A stretch of DNA of 64,000 bases from WRIS01 sp964345475 (GTDB lineage: Bacteria; Actinomycetota; Coriobacteriia; Coriobacteriales; Eggerthellaceae): positions 1 through 64,000 of the forward strand of contig CAYFQW010000001.1 in the NCBI GenBank assembly GCA_964345475.1, read 5' to 3'. The notes beneath the pieces are model-generated. The model ran no database searches. It was not told where the DNA came from and saw nothing but the letters and a program-made list of their open reading frames with translations. The translations under genes were made by a program, and so were the position numbers. Shown piece after piece: positions 35,432 to 43,363 of the stretch (position 1 is the first letter of the stretch; each line of letters starts with the position of its first letter).

Positions 35432-36937
35432 TTAGCCGTGATGGAGTTCATCGTATTCGTGTAAATACTTGCTTGCAAGTTCAGCATCCGCCGGCCGCTC
35501 AATGTACCGGTCCTTTATCTTCATGCGCGTTTCATGCCCCTTCCCAGCGAGCACTATCAGGGTTTTGCCCTGGATATGATTAAAAGCCTCTGCGACGGCT
35601 TCAGTCCTATCCTCAATAATAAGAAAAGGGCAATTTTCTTTTTTTACATGTACGGCTATTTGCTGGCATATGTCTCCCACATCCTCAAAGCCGGGTTCGT
35701 CCGCAGTCAGAATGACCTTATCGGCATAAGCTCCTGCCACCTGACCGAGCTCTTTTCTCCTTTGAATGGCTTTATCACCCACCGCACCGAATACAGCAAT
35801 TATTCTGTACTCGGGGAACTCCGATTTTAGCGAAGAAAAAAGATTTTCAAAGCTTAGCTTGTTATGAGCGTAATCGACAACCACGATAATATTTTCATCA
35901 AGGCTTCGATAAATTTCCATTCTTCCTTTAACCTTAGCCTCTTGTAAACCACTTTGTATAAACCCAATATCTATACTGCAAAAAGAAGCGGCGGCTACCG
36001 CTGCGAGCGCGTTATCAACATTGAACAAACCCGGCATAGGTATTTCATATTTTTCGCCTCGGACGAAAAAACTACTTCCTTGCCCTGTTTTTTGGACATT
36101 ATAAGCGAAATAATCAACCCCAGAATGCTCAGTGCTAAACAGAATCACATCATTTGCCTCTTGCGCCGACAACAGCACCCTATCGCGCTCAGCCGTTTCA
36201 AAATTGACTATCGCATGGTCCACCTGCGAAAACATTTTCATCTTTGCCGATAGATAGTCTTCGTAATCACTATGTTCTGCGGGGCTGATATGATCTTCAG
36301 AAAAATTGAGGAATATCCCTATGTCAAAGTGAAGCCCATCGACCCGATGGTACTTCAACGCCTGACTCGTAACTTCCATGACCATGTATGAAACACCATT
36401 GTCGACAGAATTTGCAAGATGGCGGTATAGCTCGATTGCCTCAGGTGTCGTATTTTGTGATGTTTTCTCTGTTCTCCCATCAAAACTGCATATAGAAGAA
36501 AGGATTCCGCATGCAGGAAGCGACTGCGCGGCCAGCATCGCATCGAAAATTGCTTTGATATAAAATGCCGTTGTCGTCTTCCCTTTGGTCCCCCCCACTC
36601 CGATCAAAGTCAGCTTGTTTTGCGGAGAGCAGAAATATGCATCAGCTATGACGGGCATAACGGGACGTATGTCGTTCACAATCAGGTGTGGCAATCCCAC
36701 TCCTTCATGCACACATTCACTCACGTAAGCGAGAGCACCTAATTCTTTTGCCTCACGTAAATACTCTTCTTTAAATGCTCGTCCTTTACAAACAAAAAGT
36801 GTGCCTTCCTCCACGTCCCTTGAGTTATAGCAGAGGCCTCGAACGGTCTCATGTGCCATATCAAACAGGTCTGCATCGATGAGAAAACCATGCTCTTGGA
36901 GGAGTTCTTTATACCTTTGTAAAGAAAAATATTCCAT
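35432..36937 (-). CDS. murE: UDP-MurNAc-tripeptide synthetase MurE, probably lysine-adding
   Basis: A 501-residue Mur ligase adding the third stem-peptide residue. The ATP loop GGTKGKTTT is at 115-123, MEVTSQALKYHR at 187-198, FLNFSEDHISPAEH at 209-222, and the carbamylated Lys in YLSAK at 228-232. The specificity loop reads TADEPGFEDV (411-420), so the D-N-P-R motif with the Arg that recognises diaminopimelate is missing. Together with the T-K-G-K loop and D-H-I-S-P-A-E-H, this resembles streptococcal Lys-type MurE (from memory of the family), so L-Lys or possibly L-Orn is the likely substrate. The gene is outside the dcw cluster, between the D-Asp ligase and the asnB-like gene. Confidence 0.9.
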   Translation of the reverse strand: MEYFSLQRYKELLQEHGFLIDADLFDMAHETVRGLCYNSRDVEEGTLFVCKGRAFKEEYLREAKELGALAYVSECVHEGVGLPHLIVNDIRPVMPVIADAYFCSPQNKLTLIGVGGTKGKTTTAFYIKAIFDAMLAAQSLPACGILSSICSFDGRTEKTSQNTTPEAIELYRHLANSVDNGVSYMVMEVTSQALKYHRVDGLHFDIGIFLNFSEDHISPAEHSDYEDYLSAKMKMFSQVDHAIVNFETAERDRVLLSAQEANDVILFSTEHSGVDYFAYNVQKTGQGSSFFVRGEKYEIPMPGLFNVDNALAAVAAASFCSIDIGFIQSGLQEAKVKGRMEIYRSLDENIIVVVDYAHNKLSFENLFSSLKSEFPEYRIIAVFGAVGDKAIQRRKELGQVAGAYADKVILTADEPGFEDVGDICQQIAVHVKKENCPFLIIEDRTEAVAEAFNHIQGKTLIVLAGKGHETRMKIKDRYIERPADAELASKYLHEYDELHHG

Positions 36938-37058
36938 ATTGCTCGACTTTCTGAACTGCTCAATTTATCTGTTCTTCACAAGCCGCTTGCGTGAATTCTT
37001 CGTAAGTCCTACAAACCCTAGCTAGTAAGAGATGCGCCACCAAAGCTCGTATGCTTCT

Positions 37059-38270
37059 TTAACTATAAAACTTTTTGTATTTCTTAAAATGCCCGAAATG
37101 GGTTCTGAGCAAACGATAGAGACGCCCAGGAGCAAGATCTCCTTTTAAGAAGACCGGATTGACAAACTTTTTCTTTTTTATAAGGTCTCGCATTTTTTCT
37201 TTCGTCTGCTTGTCCTTAACGTAAGAGAATGCTACAGACCGAGGTACAACCATCCAGAGATGTTCATTTTGAACAAAACTGAGCTCCTTTTTTCTTCCAT
37301 ATATAAGATCTTCGACAACGTATTCCACAATGTTGTAACCAGAACCGGTCACATAGTAATTGCTTCTTCCTTGCCGCGTATTTAACTCAAAGAATTTGAA
37401 CTTTTTATCACGCTGATCGTACTTAATATCAAAATTTGAAAATCCAACATACCCCATGCCTTCAAGCAATGCTCGGGTTTGCTCCAGGAGGTCCTCATTG
37501 AATTCCGTAATAATACACGCGTGGTTTCCAAGGCCTTTCGGCGTATGTTCTTCAAGAAGAACGTGTCCTAGGCACATCATTTCAACTTTGCCATCTTGGT
37601 TGGAATAAGAGGTAACTACGTACATAAATTCATCATTTCCAGGAATGGTGTCCTGAATGATAAGAGGATTCTCGTATCCAGCTGAATAAATCTTCTCGAT
37701 AGTTTCTTCTAGCTCCTGGCGATTGTCGAGCAGATATACTTTTTTCTGCCCTTCGAACTCGTGCTCCCAATAGCTCGTGCTCTCCGATGCCTTCAGAATA
37801 ACAGGATATGGAAAGCTCATTTCAAAGTTAAGGCCCATGTCTTGCGTATAAATTAACGTGTCGGGATATGAAATATTATTCTTTTCGCATAATTCGTAAA
37901 AGAAGTCTTTCCTCTGCAGCTCCTCCATAAGCCCGTATTCGGGATATGGGGCAACACACAGGGGGGGTAATTGATGTATGCACCTCTTGATTAACGAGAC
38001 GTACCCATCACTGCAACCAAAAAGGATGATCTTCTTGTGAGGATGTCTTTCTATGCAACGCCTAACGGTCCTTAACAAGCCCTCTTCGCTTTCAATATCT
38101 GGCACAGCTTCATAGACTGCAATCTTGCTGCCGTAGCTCGGGCCCGTAGGATATTTTCCAAATACGTAGGACTGAATGCCATACGCCTCATAAAAAGCCC
38201 TTGCAATGCTATATGTGTTGATGTCGCCACCTAGAACGATGGGAACGAAGTCGAGTTCTCTAAATCTCAT
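37059..38270 (-). CDS. ATP-grasp D-aspartate ligase-like protein (Asl family)
   Basis: A 403-residue ATP-grasp ligase resembling the enterococcal enzyme that links D-Asp to the epsilon-amino group of L-Lys in the UDP-MurNAc pentapeptide. Similar blocks, recalled from the family, are FVPIVLGGDINTYSIARAF (8-26), IIQDTIPGNDE (204-214), MMCLGH with LLE and HTP (231-243), GFSNFDIKYD (276-285) and FELNTRQGRS (294-303), the last supplying the Mg-ATP ligands. It is soluble, with a basic C-terminus. It is the first gene of a series with murE, asnB-like, map and racemase. GGAAGG lies nine bases before the ATG. A different carboxylate or amino acid substrate is possible, but lysine-type MurE and a racemase next to it support D-Asp. 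Confidence 0.83.
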   Translation of the reverse strand: MRFRELDFVPIVLGGDINTYSIARAFYEAYGIQSYVFGKYPTGPSYGSKIAVYEAVPDIESEEGLLRTVRRCIERHPHKKIILFGCSDGYVSLIKRCIHQLPPLCVAPYPEYGLMEELQRKDFFYELCEKNNISYPDTLIYTQDMGLNFEMSFPYPVILKASESTSYWEHEFEGQKKVYLLDNRQELEETIEKIYSAGYENPLIIQDTIPGNDEFMYVVTSYSNQDGKVEMMCLGHVLLEEHTPKGLGNHACIITEFNEDLLEQTRALLEGMGYVGFSNFDIKYDQRDKKFKFFELNTRQGRSNYYVTGSGYNIVEYVVEDLIYGRKKELSFVQNEHLWMVVPRSVAFSYVKDKQTKEKMRDLIKKKKFVNPVFLKGDLAPGRLYRLLRTHFGHFKKYKKFYS

Positions 38271-38372
38271 CCTTACAAACCTTCCGCTTGCCTCTGCTAA
38301 TTGTAATCTCCTGGGCTTTCTTTTGTACTAATTAATCAAAAATCCGTATGGTTGAAGCATGCAAGAAATATC

Positions 38373-38399
38373 AAAAAAGCGCCTCCTATGGAGACGCTT
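38373..38399 (-). terminator. Terminator after rplA
   Basis: The minus strand reads AAGCGTCTCC, a three-base loop, GGAGGCGCTT and then a T-run (TTTTTTG): ten pairs with one G-U. It lies 28 bases past the rplA stop and separates the ribosomal unit from the D-Asp ligase series. A TACAAT about 60 bases further on could start the next unit, but lacks a good -35. Confidence 0.88.
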
Positions 38400-38427
38400 C
38401 AAGATGTTAAGAATTACGTGCTTCTCC

Positions 38428-39135
38428 CTATTCAGCAGCTTGGCTGTAGTTGCGCACAACTGAAGAGTCAAGGGATATACCTGGGCTCATAGTAGAAGCA
38501 ATGGTAATATTTTTTACGTAGCGACCCTTAGCCGCAGCAGGCTTCATACGAAGAATCTCGTCGTATACAGTACCGTAGTTCTCAGCTAGCTGTTCCGCAG
38601 AGAAGCTGGCTTTTCCAATAATTACATGCACAATGCCATAGCGATCTGCACGATACTCAACGCGGCCACCCTTGAGCTCATGTATTGCTTTTGCAACATC
38701 GTTCGTAACGGTTCCAAGTTTAGGATTGGGCATCAAGCCTCGTGTACCGAGAATTTTTCCTAATCTGCCAACTTTTGACATTTGATCGGGGGTTGCAACA
38801 GTTGCATCAAAGTCGAGCATGCCACCTTGAATATCAGCAATAAGATCTTCTGACCCAACGATGTCAGCCCCGGCATCTAAGGCCGCTCGAGCTGCATCTC
38901 CTTCTGCGAAGACAGCGACACGGACCGTCTTTCCTGACCCATGAGGAAGTCCGACTGTTCCACGAAGTTGCTGGTCGGCTTTGCGGGTATCAATACCGAG
39001 ACGAAAATGAGCCTCCACGGTCTCATCGAACTTAGCACATGCTACCTCTTTTAAAAGAGTGAATGCTTCAAGGGGTGCTAGTGTTTGGTCTCCGATTTTT
39101 TCATGTGCCGCTACATAGTTTTTAGATTTTTTCAT
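38428..39135 (-). CDS. rplA: 50S ribosomal protein L1
   Basis: A 235-residue L1 that binds 23S rRNA at the mobile stalk. FRLGIDTRKADQQLRGTVGLPHGSGK, ADIVGSEDLI, DATVATPDQMSKVGRLGKILGTRGLMPNPK and the C-terminal TIASTMSPGISLD are family blocks (listed in pieces). The ATG at 39135 follows AAAGGAA; ten upstream codons are open but unsupported. It follows rplK. The usual rplJ-rplL pair does not follow; a terminator comes instead. Confidence 0.97.
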   Translation of the reverse strand: MKKSKNYVAAHEKIGDQTLAPLEAFTLLKEVACAKFDETVEAHFRLGIDTRKADQQLRGTVGLPHGSGKTVRVAVFAEGDAARAALDAGADIVGSEDLIADIQGGMLDFDATVATPDQMSKVGRLGKILGTRGLMPNPKLGTVTNDVAKAIHELKGGRVEYRADRYGIVHVIIGKASFSAEQLAENYGTVYDEILRMKPAAAKGRYVKNITIASTMSPGISLDSSVVRNYSQAAE

Positions 39136-39202
39136 GATGTTCCTTTCGTGGTAATGACGAGCCACAGTAAGGCTCTTCCACTCCTATATACATAATGCTT
39201 TC

Positions 39203-39709
39203 TTATTCATCCTCATCAAGAGTTAAGCCAGCCATTGCTGCCGCAAGTTTTTTAGAAGGAACATAGTCCTTTTTAGGAGCACGGCCCTCTATCTCCACAC
39301 CCATGCTACGAGCAGTGCCAGCAATAATCTCCATTGCGGCTTCTACTGTGTTCGCATTAAGATCGGGGAGTTTAGTCTCAGCAATTTCACGCAGCTGATC
39401 GATGCTAAGAGTGCCTACTTTTTGCAACTGAGGAACTCCTGAGCCATTCGAAAGACCCAGTTTTTCCTTGATAAGAACTGATGCAGGTGGAGTCTTGGTT
39501 ATGAATGAAAAGGTCTTATCTTCATAAACCGTAATCTCCACAGGAATAATAGTGCCAGACTTATCCTGCGTCTCAGCATTGAATGCTTGGCAGAATTGCA
39601 TAATATTGACGCCCTGAGCGCCTAAGGCAGGGCCTACAGGAGGAGCTGGATTCGCAGCGCCTGCAGGAATTTGAAGCTTAATAAAACCTGTTACTTTTTT
39701 CTCAGCCAT
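39203..39709 (-). CDS. rplK: 50S ribosomal protein L11 with C-terminal extension
   Basis: L11 forms the GTPase-associated centre with 23S rRNA. VTGFIKLQIPAGAANPAPPVGPALG, GVNIMQFCQAFNA, KTPPASVLIK and AGTARSMGVEIEG are all present. The normal protein ends near residue 142, after the SMGVEIEG block; here another 26 residues follow (APKKDYVPSKKLAAAMAGLT and an acidic end). The ATG is preceded by AGGAAG. It lies between nusG and rplA, the standard order. Confidence 0.97.
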   Translation of the reverse strand: MAEKKVTGFIKLQIPAGAANPAPPVGPALGAQGVNIMQFCQAFNAETQDKSGTIIPVEITVYEDKTFSFITKTPPASVLIKEKLGLSNGSGVPQLQKVGTLSIDQLREIAETKLPDLNANTVEAAMEIIAGTARSMGVEIEGRAPKKDYVPSKKLAAAMAGLTLDEDE

Positions 39710-39814
39710 TAAAACTTCCTTTCAGCTGATACAGCATTAATTACATCTATACACAAAGCTGTAGCACATGAGAAGCCCTGTCCACCTAGGCATGTGCTGC
39801 TTATGTTGTCAAAT

Positions 39815-40345
39815 TTAAATTTTAGCCACCTGATCAAAAGACAGCTCGACGGGAGTTTCCCTTCCGAATATTGAAACCATGACCTTCACCTTGTTTGCTT
39901 CAGGCGATACTTCAGAGATGATACCGTCGAAGTCTGCTAAAGGCCCCGTGACAACTTTAACCACCTGACCAACTTCAAGATTAGTCGAAGTTTTTTTCGG
40001 AGCTTCCTTGCCAGGACGCCCCATAATCTTCGTATACTCTTCCCTTGTTAAGGCCTGTGGCTTTCCTTCACTGCCCACAAACCCAGTTACCCCAGGTGTA
40101 TTACGAACCGCCGCCCAGCTGCGGTCGTCAAGTTCCATACGAACGAGGACATAGCCGGGGAATACTTTTTTTTCCGACTCAATTCTTCGTCCACCTTCCT
40201 TGATTTCTGTAACCATTTCAGTAGGGATTTCTATAGAGAAGACAGAATCCTCTAAACCCATTGTCTCAATGCGGATCTCAAGGTTCTTTTTTACCTTATT
40301 CTCATATCCTGAATAAGTATGGAGTACATACCATTTCTTTGCCAC
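39815..40345 (-). CDS. nusG: Transcription termination/antitermination factor NusG
   Basis: A 176-residue NusG that binds RNA polymerase and Rho or S10. The NGN domain begins KKWYVLHTYSGYENKVKKNLE and holds FPGYVLVRMELDD and VRNTPGVTGFVG. The KOW domain has VGQVVKVVTGPLADFDGIISE, and the end VELSFDQVAKI is typical. It starts three bases after the secE stop. The normal secE-nusG-rplK-rplA order is kept. Confidence 0.97.
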   Translation of the reverse strand: MAKKWYVLHTYSGYENKVKKNLEIRIETMGLEDSVFSIEIPTEMVTEIKEGGRRIESEKKVFPGYVLVRMELDDRSWAAVRNTPGVTGFVGSEGKPQALTREEYTKIMGRPGKEAPKKTSTNLEVGQVVKVVTGPLADFDGIISEVSPEANKVKVMVSIFGRETPVELSFDQVAKI

Positions 40346-40348
40346 GTT

Positions 40349-40768
40349 CTACGCTCCCCAACCGGAATAATGAGTTAACAGAGACTGGAACAAAATATCA
40401 AATACGTACGTGAATAAGCCAAAGAATATTAAGGCGCCGACAACAACGAGCGACCAACGCAATACTTCTTTTTTGGTCGGCCAGGTCACAAGCCTTAATT
40501 CGGAACGAACGTCTCTTAAAAATTTAAACCTTTTTTTCTTAGCAGGTTTTTTTTCTTGTTTTATTTCCTTTTTCTTTGACTCTTTTACCTCAGCAAAACT
40601 GGTCGCACTCTCTGTTTTCTTACGAGAAAACAGCTTCTTCTTTGACTGCTCCTGCTCTTCAACTACCACTTGTTCAGCAGTCTCAGAGGCTTGAAGTTCT
40701 TTCTCAGTCTTTTTTCGAGCACGCGCTGCCGATGCTTTTGCCCTCTGCGTTTTCGATTTTTTTGCCAT
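40349..40768 (-). CDS. secE: Preprotein translocase subunit SecE
   Basis: SecE stabilises the SecYEG channel. The 139-residue protein has one membrane segment at about 108-128 (LVVVGALIFFGLFTYVFDILF) after the conserved amphipathic region FLRDVRSELRLVTWPTKKEVLRWS, cited in part. The first 80 residues are a Lys/Glu/Ala-rich cytoplasmic extension, longer than in most single-helix SecE proteins but common in actinobacteria. AAAGGAAA precedes the ATG. tRNA-Trp lies just upstream. Confidence 0.95.
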   Translation of the reverse strand: MAKKSKTQRAKASAARARKKTEKELQASETAEQVVVEEQEQSKKKLFSRKKTESATSFAEVKESKKKEIKQEKKPAKKKRFKFLRDVRSELRLVTWPTKKEVLRWSLVVVGALIFFGLFTYVFDILFQSLLTHYSGWGA

Positions 40769-40854
40769 CAGTTTCCTTTATGCTTAAGGGGAATGTGTCT
40801 TCCCCACTATAACGCCAACAAGCAGCTTGATCCAAGCTGCTCGTACATACAAGC

Positions 40855-40931
40855 TGGCAGGCCAGGAGGGATTCGAACCCCCAACATGCGGTTTTGGAGA
40901 CCGCCGCTCTGCCAATTGGAGCTACTGGCCT
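40855..40931 (-). tRNA. tRNA-Trp (CCA)
   Basis: A 77-base cloverleaf with encoded CCA end. Stem halves GCGGT and ACCGC enclose the loop CTCCAAA, anticodon CCA. The acceptor pairs AGGCCAG with CTGGCCT. It sits between rpmG and secE, a position seen in many bacteria. Confidence 0.96.
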
Positions 40932-40952
40932 ATTCCTTTTACACCTGACGCC

Positions 40953-41102
40953 TTAACGAGTCTCCTTGTGTGCAGTATGCTGATTGCACCATTTGCAATA
41001 CTTCTTCAACTCGATACGGTCAGGACTATTCTGCTTGTTCTTCTTGGTCGTATAGTTACGGCGCTTGCATTCTGTGCAGGCCAATGTGACCAATGTACGC
41101 AT
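40953..41102 (-). CDS. rpmG: 50S ribosomal protein L33
   Basis: A 49-residue protein starting MRTLVTLACTECKRRNY and ending HTAHKETR. Two Cys pairs, C9-x-x-C12 and C36-x-x-C39, form the zinc ribbon of the C+ type of L33. Basic residues fill the middle (TTKKNKQN, RIELKKYC). GGAG lies shortly before the ATG. It lies between tuf and tRNA-Trp, the standard place for rpmG upstream of secE. Confidence 0.95.
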   Translation of the reverse strand: MRTLVTLACTECKRRNYTTKKNKQNSPDRIELKKYCKWCNQHTAHKETR

Positions 41103-41216
41103 GAATTCTCCTTTTATTTAATCATGTTCGCGCTTAGATACCCTACACATGAACAATGAGGTGCGGGACGTTTGAGATCCCGCACCGATTAATACTATAT
41201 TCTAGGCTTCGAGGTG

Positions 41217-42419
41217 CTACTTCAAAATCTTTGTAACGCGACCAGAACCTACCGTGCGGCCACCTTCGCGGATGGCGAAACGAAGGCCTTCCTCCATAGC
41301 AATAGGATGAATCAGTTCGCCACGAAGCTCAATGTTATCGCCAGGCATAACCATTTCGGTGCCTTCTGGTAAATGGGCGATACCCGTTACATCTGTCGTA
41401 CGGAAATAGAACTGTGGACGATAGCCATCGAAGAACGGCGTATGACGGCCACCTTCTTCCTTTGTTAGGATGTATACCTGACCCATGAAAGAGGTATGGG
41501 GGGTTACTGAGCCTGGTTTGCATAATACCTGTCCGCGAACGATATCTTCACGCTTTACTCCACGAAGCAGGCAGCCGATGTTGTCCCCTGCCTCAGCACT
41601 GTCGAGCAATTTACGGAACATTTCGATTCCGGTGCACACAGTTTTGGAGGTATCACGAATACCAACGATTTCAAGCTCATCGTTTACCTTAAGCGTTCCG
41701 CGCTCAACACGGCCAGTCGCAACGGTTCCGCGACCAGTGATTGTCATGGTGTCTTCAACGGCCATAAGGAAGGGTTTGTCAACATCGCGCTCGGGCGTAG
41801 GAATGAAGGAGTCAACGGCATCCATGAGCTCCCAAACCTTATCTTGCCACTCGGGCTCACCCTCAAGTGCTTTCAGTGCTGATCCGCGAATGATAGGGGT
41901 GTCATCCCCGGCGAAGCCGTAAGTGTCAAGCAACTCACGTACTTCCATTTCAACGAGCTCAAGAAGCTCCTCGTCATCGACCATGTCGCATTTATTCAAG
42001 AATACAACGATGTAGTCAACACCTACCTGGTTAGCAAGCAGGATATGCTCGCGCGTTTGAGCCATAGGACCATCGGTGGCAGCGATAACAAGAATCGCGC
42101 CATCCATTTGAGCTGCACCAGTAATCATGTTTTTGACATAGTCGGCATGGCCGGGGCAGTCAACATGGGCGTAGTGGCGAGCATCGGTCTCATATTCGAT
42201 ATGCGAAATCGAAATGGTGATACCACGCTCACGCTCTTCGGGAGCCCTATCAATATCTGCAAACTCGGTAAAGTCTGCGGTTGCCGTTCCGTGAGATCCA
42301 TCATTGCTAGAAAGTGTCTTAGAGATCGCAGCGGTAAGAGTGGTTTTACCGTGGTCAACATGGCCGATGGTGCCAATGTTAATATGCGGCTTACTGCGCT
42401 CAAACTTCTCTTTAGCCAT
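41217..42419 (-). CDS. tuf: Elongation factor Tu
   Basis: The 400-residue GTPase delivers aminoacyl-tRNA to the ribosome. The P loop GHVDHGKTTLT is near residue 19, the switch II region DCPGHADYVKNM and the base-recognition NKCDMVDD follow, and the C-terminal domains end GRTVGSGRVTKILK. The short insertion SSNDGSHGTATADFTEF after the P loop region is of the kind seen in related actinobacteria. GGAGGATGAATA precedes the ATG. It follows three tRNA genes in one transcription unit, as in the tRNA-tufB arrangement of other bacteria. Confidence 0.98.
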   Translation of the reverse strand: MAKEKFERSKPHINIGTIGHVDHGKTTLTAAISKTLSSNDGSHGTATADFTEFADIDRAPEERERGITISISHIEYETDARHYAHVDCPGHADYVKNMITGAAQMDGAILVIAATDGPMAQTREHILLANQVGVDYIVVFLNKCDMVDDEELLELVEMEVRELLDTYGFAGDDTPIIRGSALKALEGEPEWQDKVWELMDAVDSFIPTPERDVDKPFLMAVEDTMTITGRGTVATGRVERGTLKVNDELEIVGIRDTSKTVCTGIEMFRKLLDSAEAGDNIGCLLRGVKREDIVRGQVLCKPGSVTPHTSFMGQVYILTKEEGGRHTPFFDGYRPQFYFRTTDVTGIAHLPEGTEMVMPGDNIELRGELIHPIAMEEGLRFAIREGGRTVGSGRVTKILK

Positions 42420-42535
42420 TATTCATCCTCCTTCAAGGAAAACTGTGGAAAAGAGACGCGTATCACGCGTCCTGTTCATTATACTAAAATCCTACTATAA
42501 CGCAGGCACCTGAATGGATGCATGCGAACTATCTA

Positions 42536-42612
42536 TGGTAGCGGTGAGTGGACTTGAACCACCGACGCCACGGGTATGAACCGTGTGCTCTAACCAGCTG
42601 AGCTACACCGCC
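42536..42612 (-). tRNA. tRNA-Met (CAT), elongator type
   Basis: A 77-base cloverleaf with encoded CCA. The stem CACGG/CCGTG encloses TTCATAC, anticodon CAT. The stem lacks the three consecutive G-C pairs of initiator tRNA, and the first acceptor pair is G-U and not mismatched, so I favour elongator Met; a tRNA-Ile2 read after lysidine modification cannot be excluded. Confidence 0.92.
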
Positions 42613-42742
42613 AATTTAACTAACATCCTACGGGGAAACAATGTGACAACTAAGCTTCCGCCGCATCAGTGAGCGGCATACGTGTCTTAATTTCTGTATC
42701 CTGGATGGTACTAAACGTCTATATTTCAAACTTTAAAGAAAG

Positions 42743-42818
42743 TGGAGCCTGCGACCGGATTTGAACCGGTGACCTCTTCGTTACCAACGAAGTGCTCTAC
42801 CTACTGAGCTACACAGGC
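42743..42818 (-). tRNA. tRNA-Thr (GGT)
   Basis: A 76-base cloverleaf with encoded CCA. CTTCG and CGAAG enclose TTGGTAA, anticodon GGT, which reads ACC and ACU. The T arm is CCGGTTCAAATCCGG. It lies between tRNA-Tyr and tRNA-Met in the tuf unit. Confidence 0.96.
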
Positions 42819-42866
42819 ATACGTACTTTGCCGCAGCAAGGCCTGGTAATACTTTTCTAAAGTTAA

Positions 42867-42950
42867 TGGTGGGAGCGCAAGGATTCGAACCTTGGAAGCC
42901 GAAGCAACGGGTTTACAGCCCGTCCCCTTTAACCACTCGGGCACACTCCC
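42867..42950 (-). tRNA. tRNA-Tyr (GTA)
   Basis: An 84-base class II tRNA with a long variable arm (around TGCTTCGGCTTCC) and encoded CCA. ACGGG and CCCGT enclose CTGTAAA, anticodon GTA. It is the first gene after the promoter at 43074-43102. Confidence 0.95.
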
Positions 42951-43073
42951 AAAACAAGTACTTCCTCCTACATCGTTCAATGTAGTGAAGTCTTAAGAAA
43001 AAATGCTCATTCATGTGTAATTATCAAGCTGCCCGCCTGCACGCACATTACATCATAACGGGCAAGCAGAAGA

Positions 43074-43102
43074 ATTCTACGCTAGGAATCGAAGGGTGTC
43101 AA
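43074..43102 (-). promoter_or_regulatory. Promoter of the tRNA-tuf-rpmG-secE unit
   Basis: The minus strand has a perfect -35 TTGACA (43097-43102), a 17-base spacer and -10 TAGAAT (43074-43079). It is about 125 bases upstream of tRNA-Tyr. The rest of the 410-base gap up to the symporter gene shows no gene. Confidence 0.85.
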
Positions 43103-43306
43103 CGGTTAACACGCTCCCGGGCGTATCTTCACTATTCCTTCGTTTCTGCCGCATTCTGACTAAAAGGAGCACCCAGAAGAGCATAAAGGCACTTTGACCC
43201 CGTCCGCTTTAGGATTATAACTTCCCCCATGCTATTTTCTCCTAATTTCTTCCACATATTTACCTACTTTTTCAAGACGAGACACAAAGCCTAAAACTCT
43301 CATCCA

Positions 43307-43342
43307 AATAAAACACGTGAGCCTATATGACGGTAGACTCAC
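43307..43342 (-). terminator. Terminator after the PutP-type symporter gene
   Basis: On the minus strand GTGAGTCTA (43334-43342) pairs with TAGGCTCAC (43317-43325), nine pairs with one G-U, and is followed by GTGTTTTATTT. It lies about 20 bases past the symporter stop codon. Confidence 0.7.
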
Positions 43343-43363
43343 TTTTTGAATGAGCGCGGCAAT

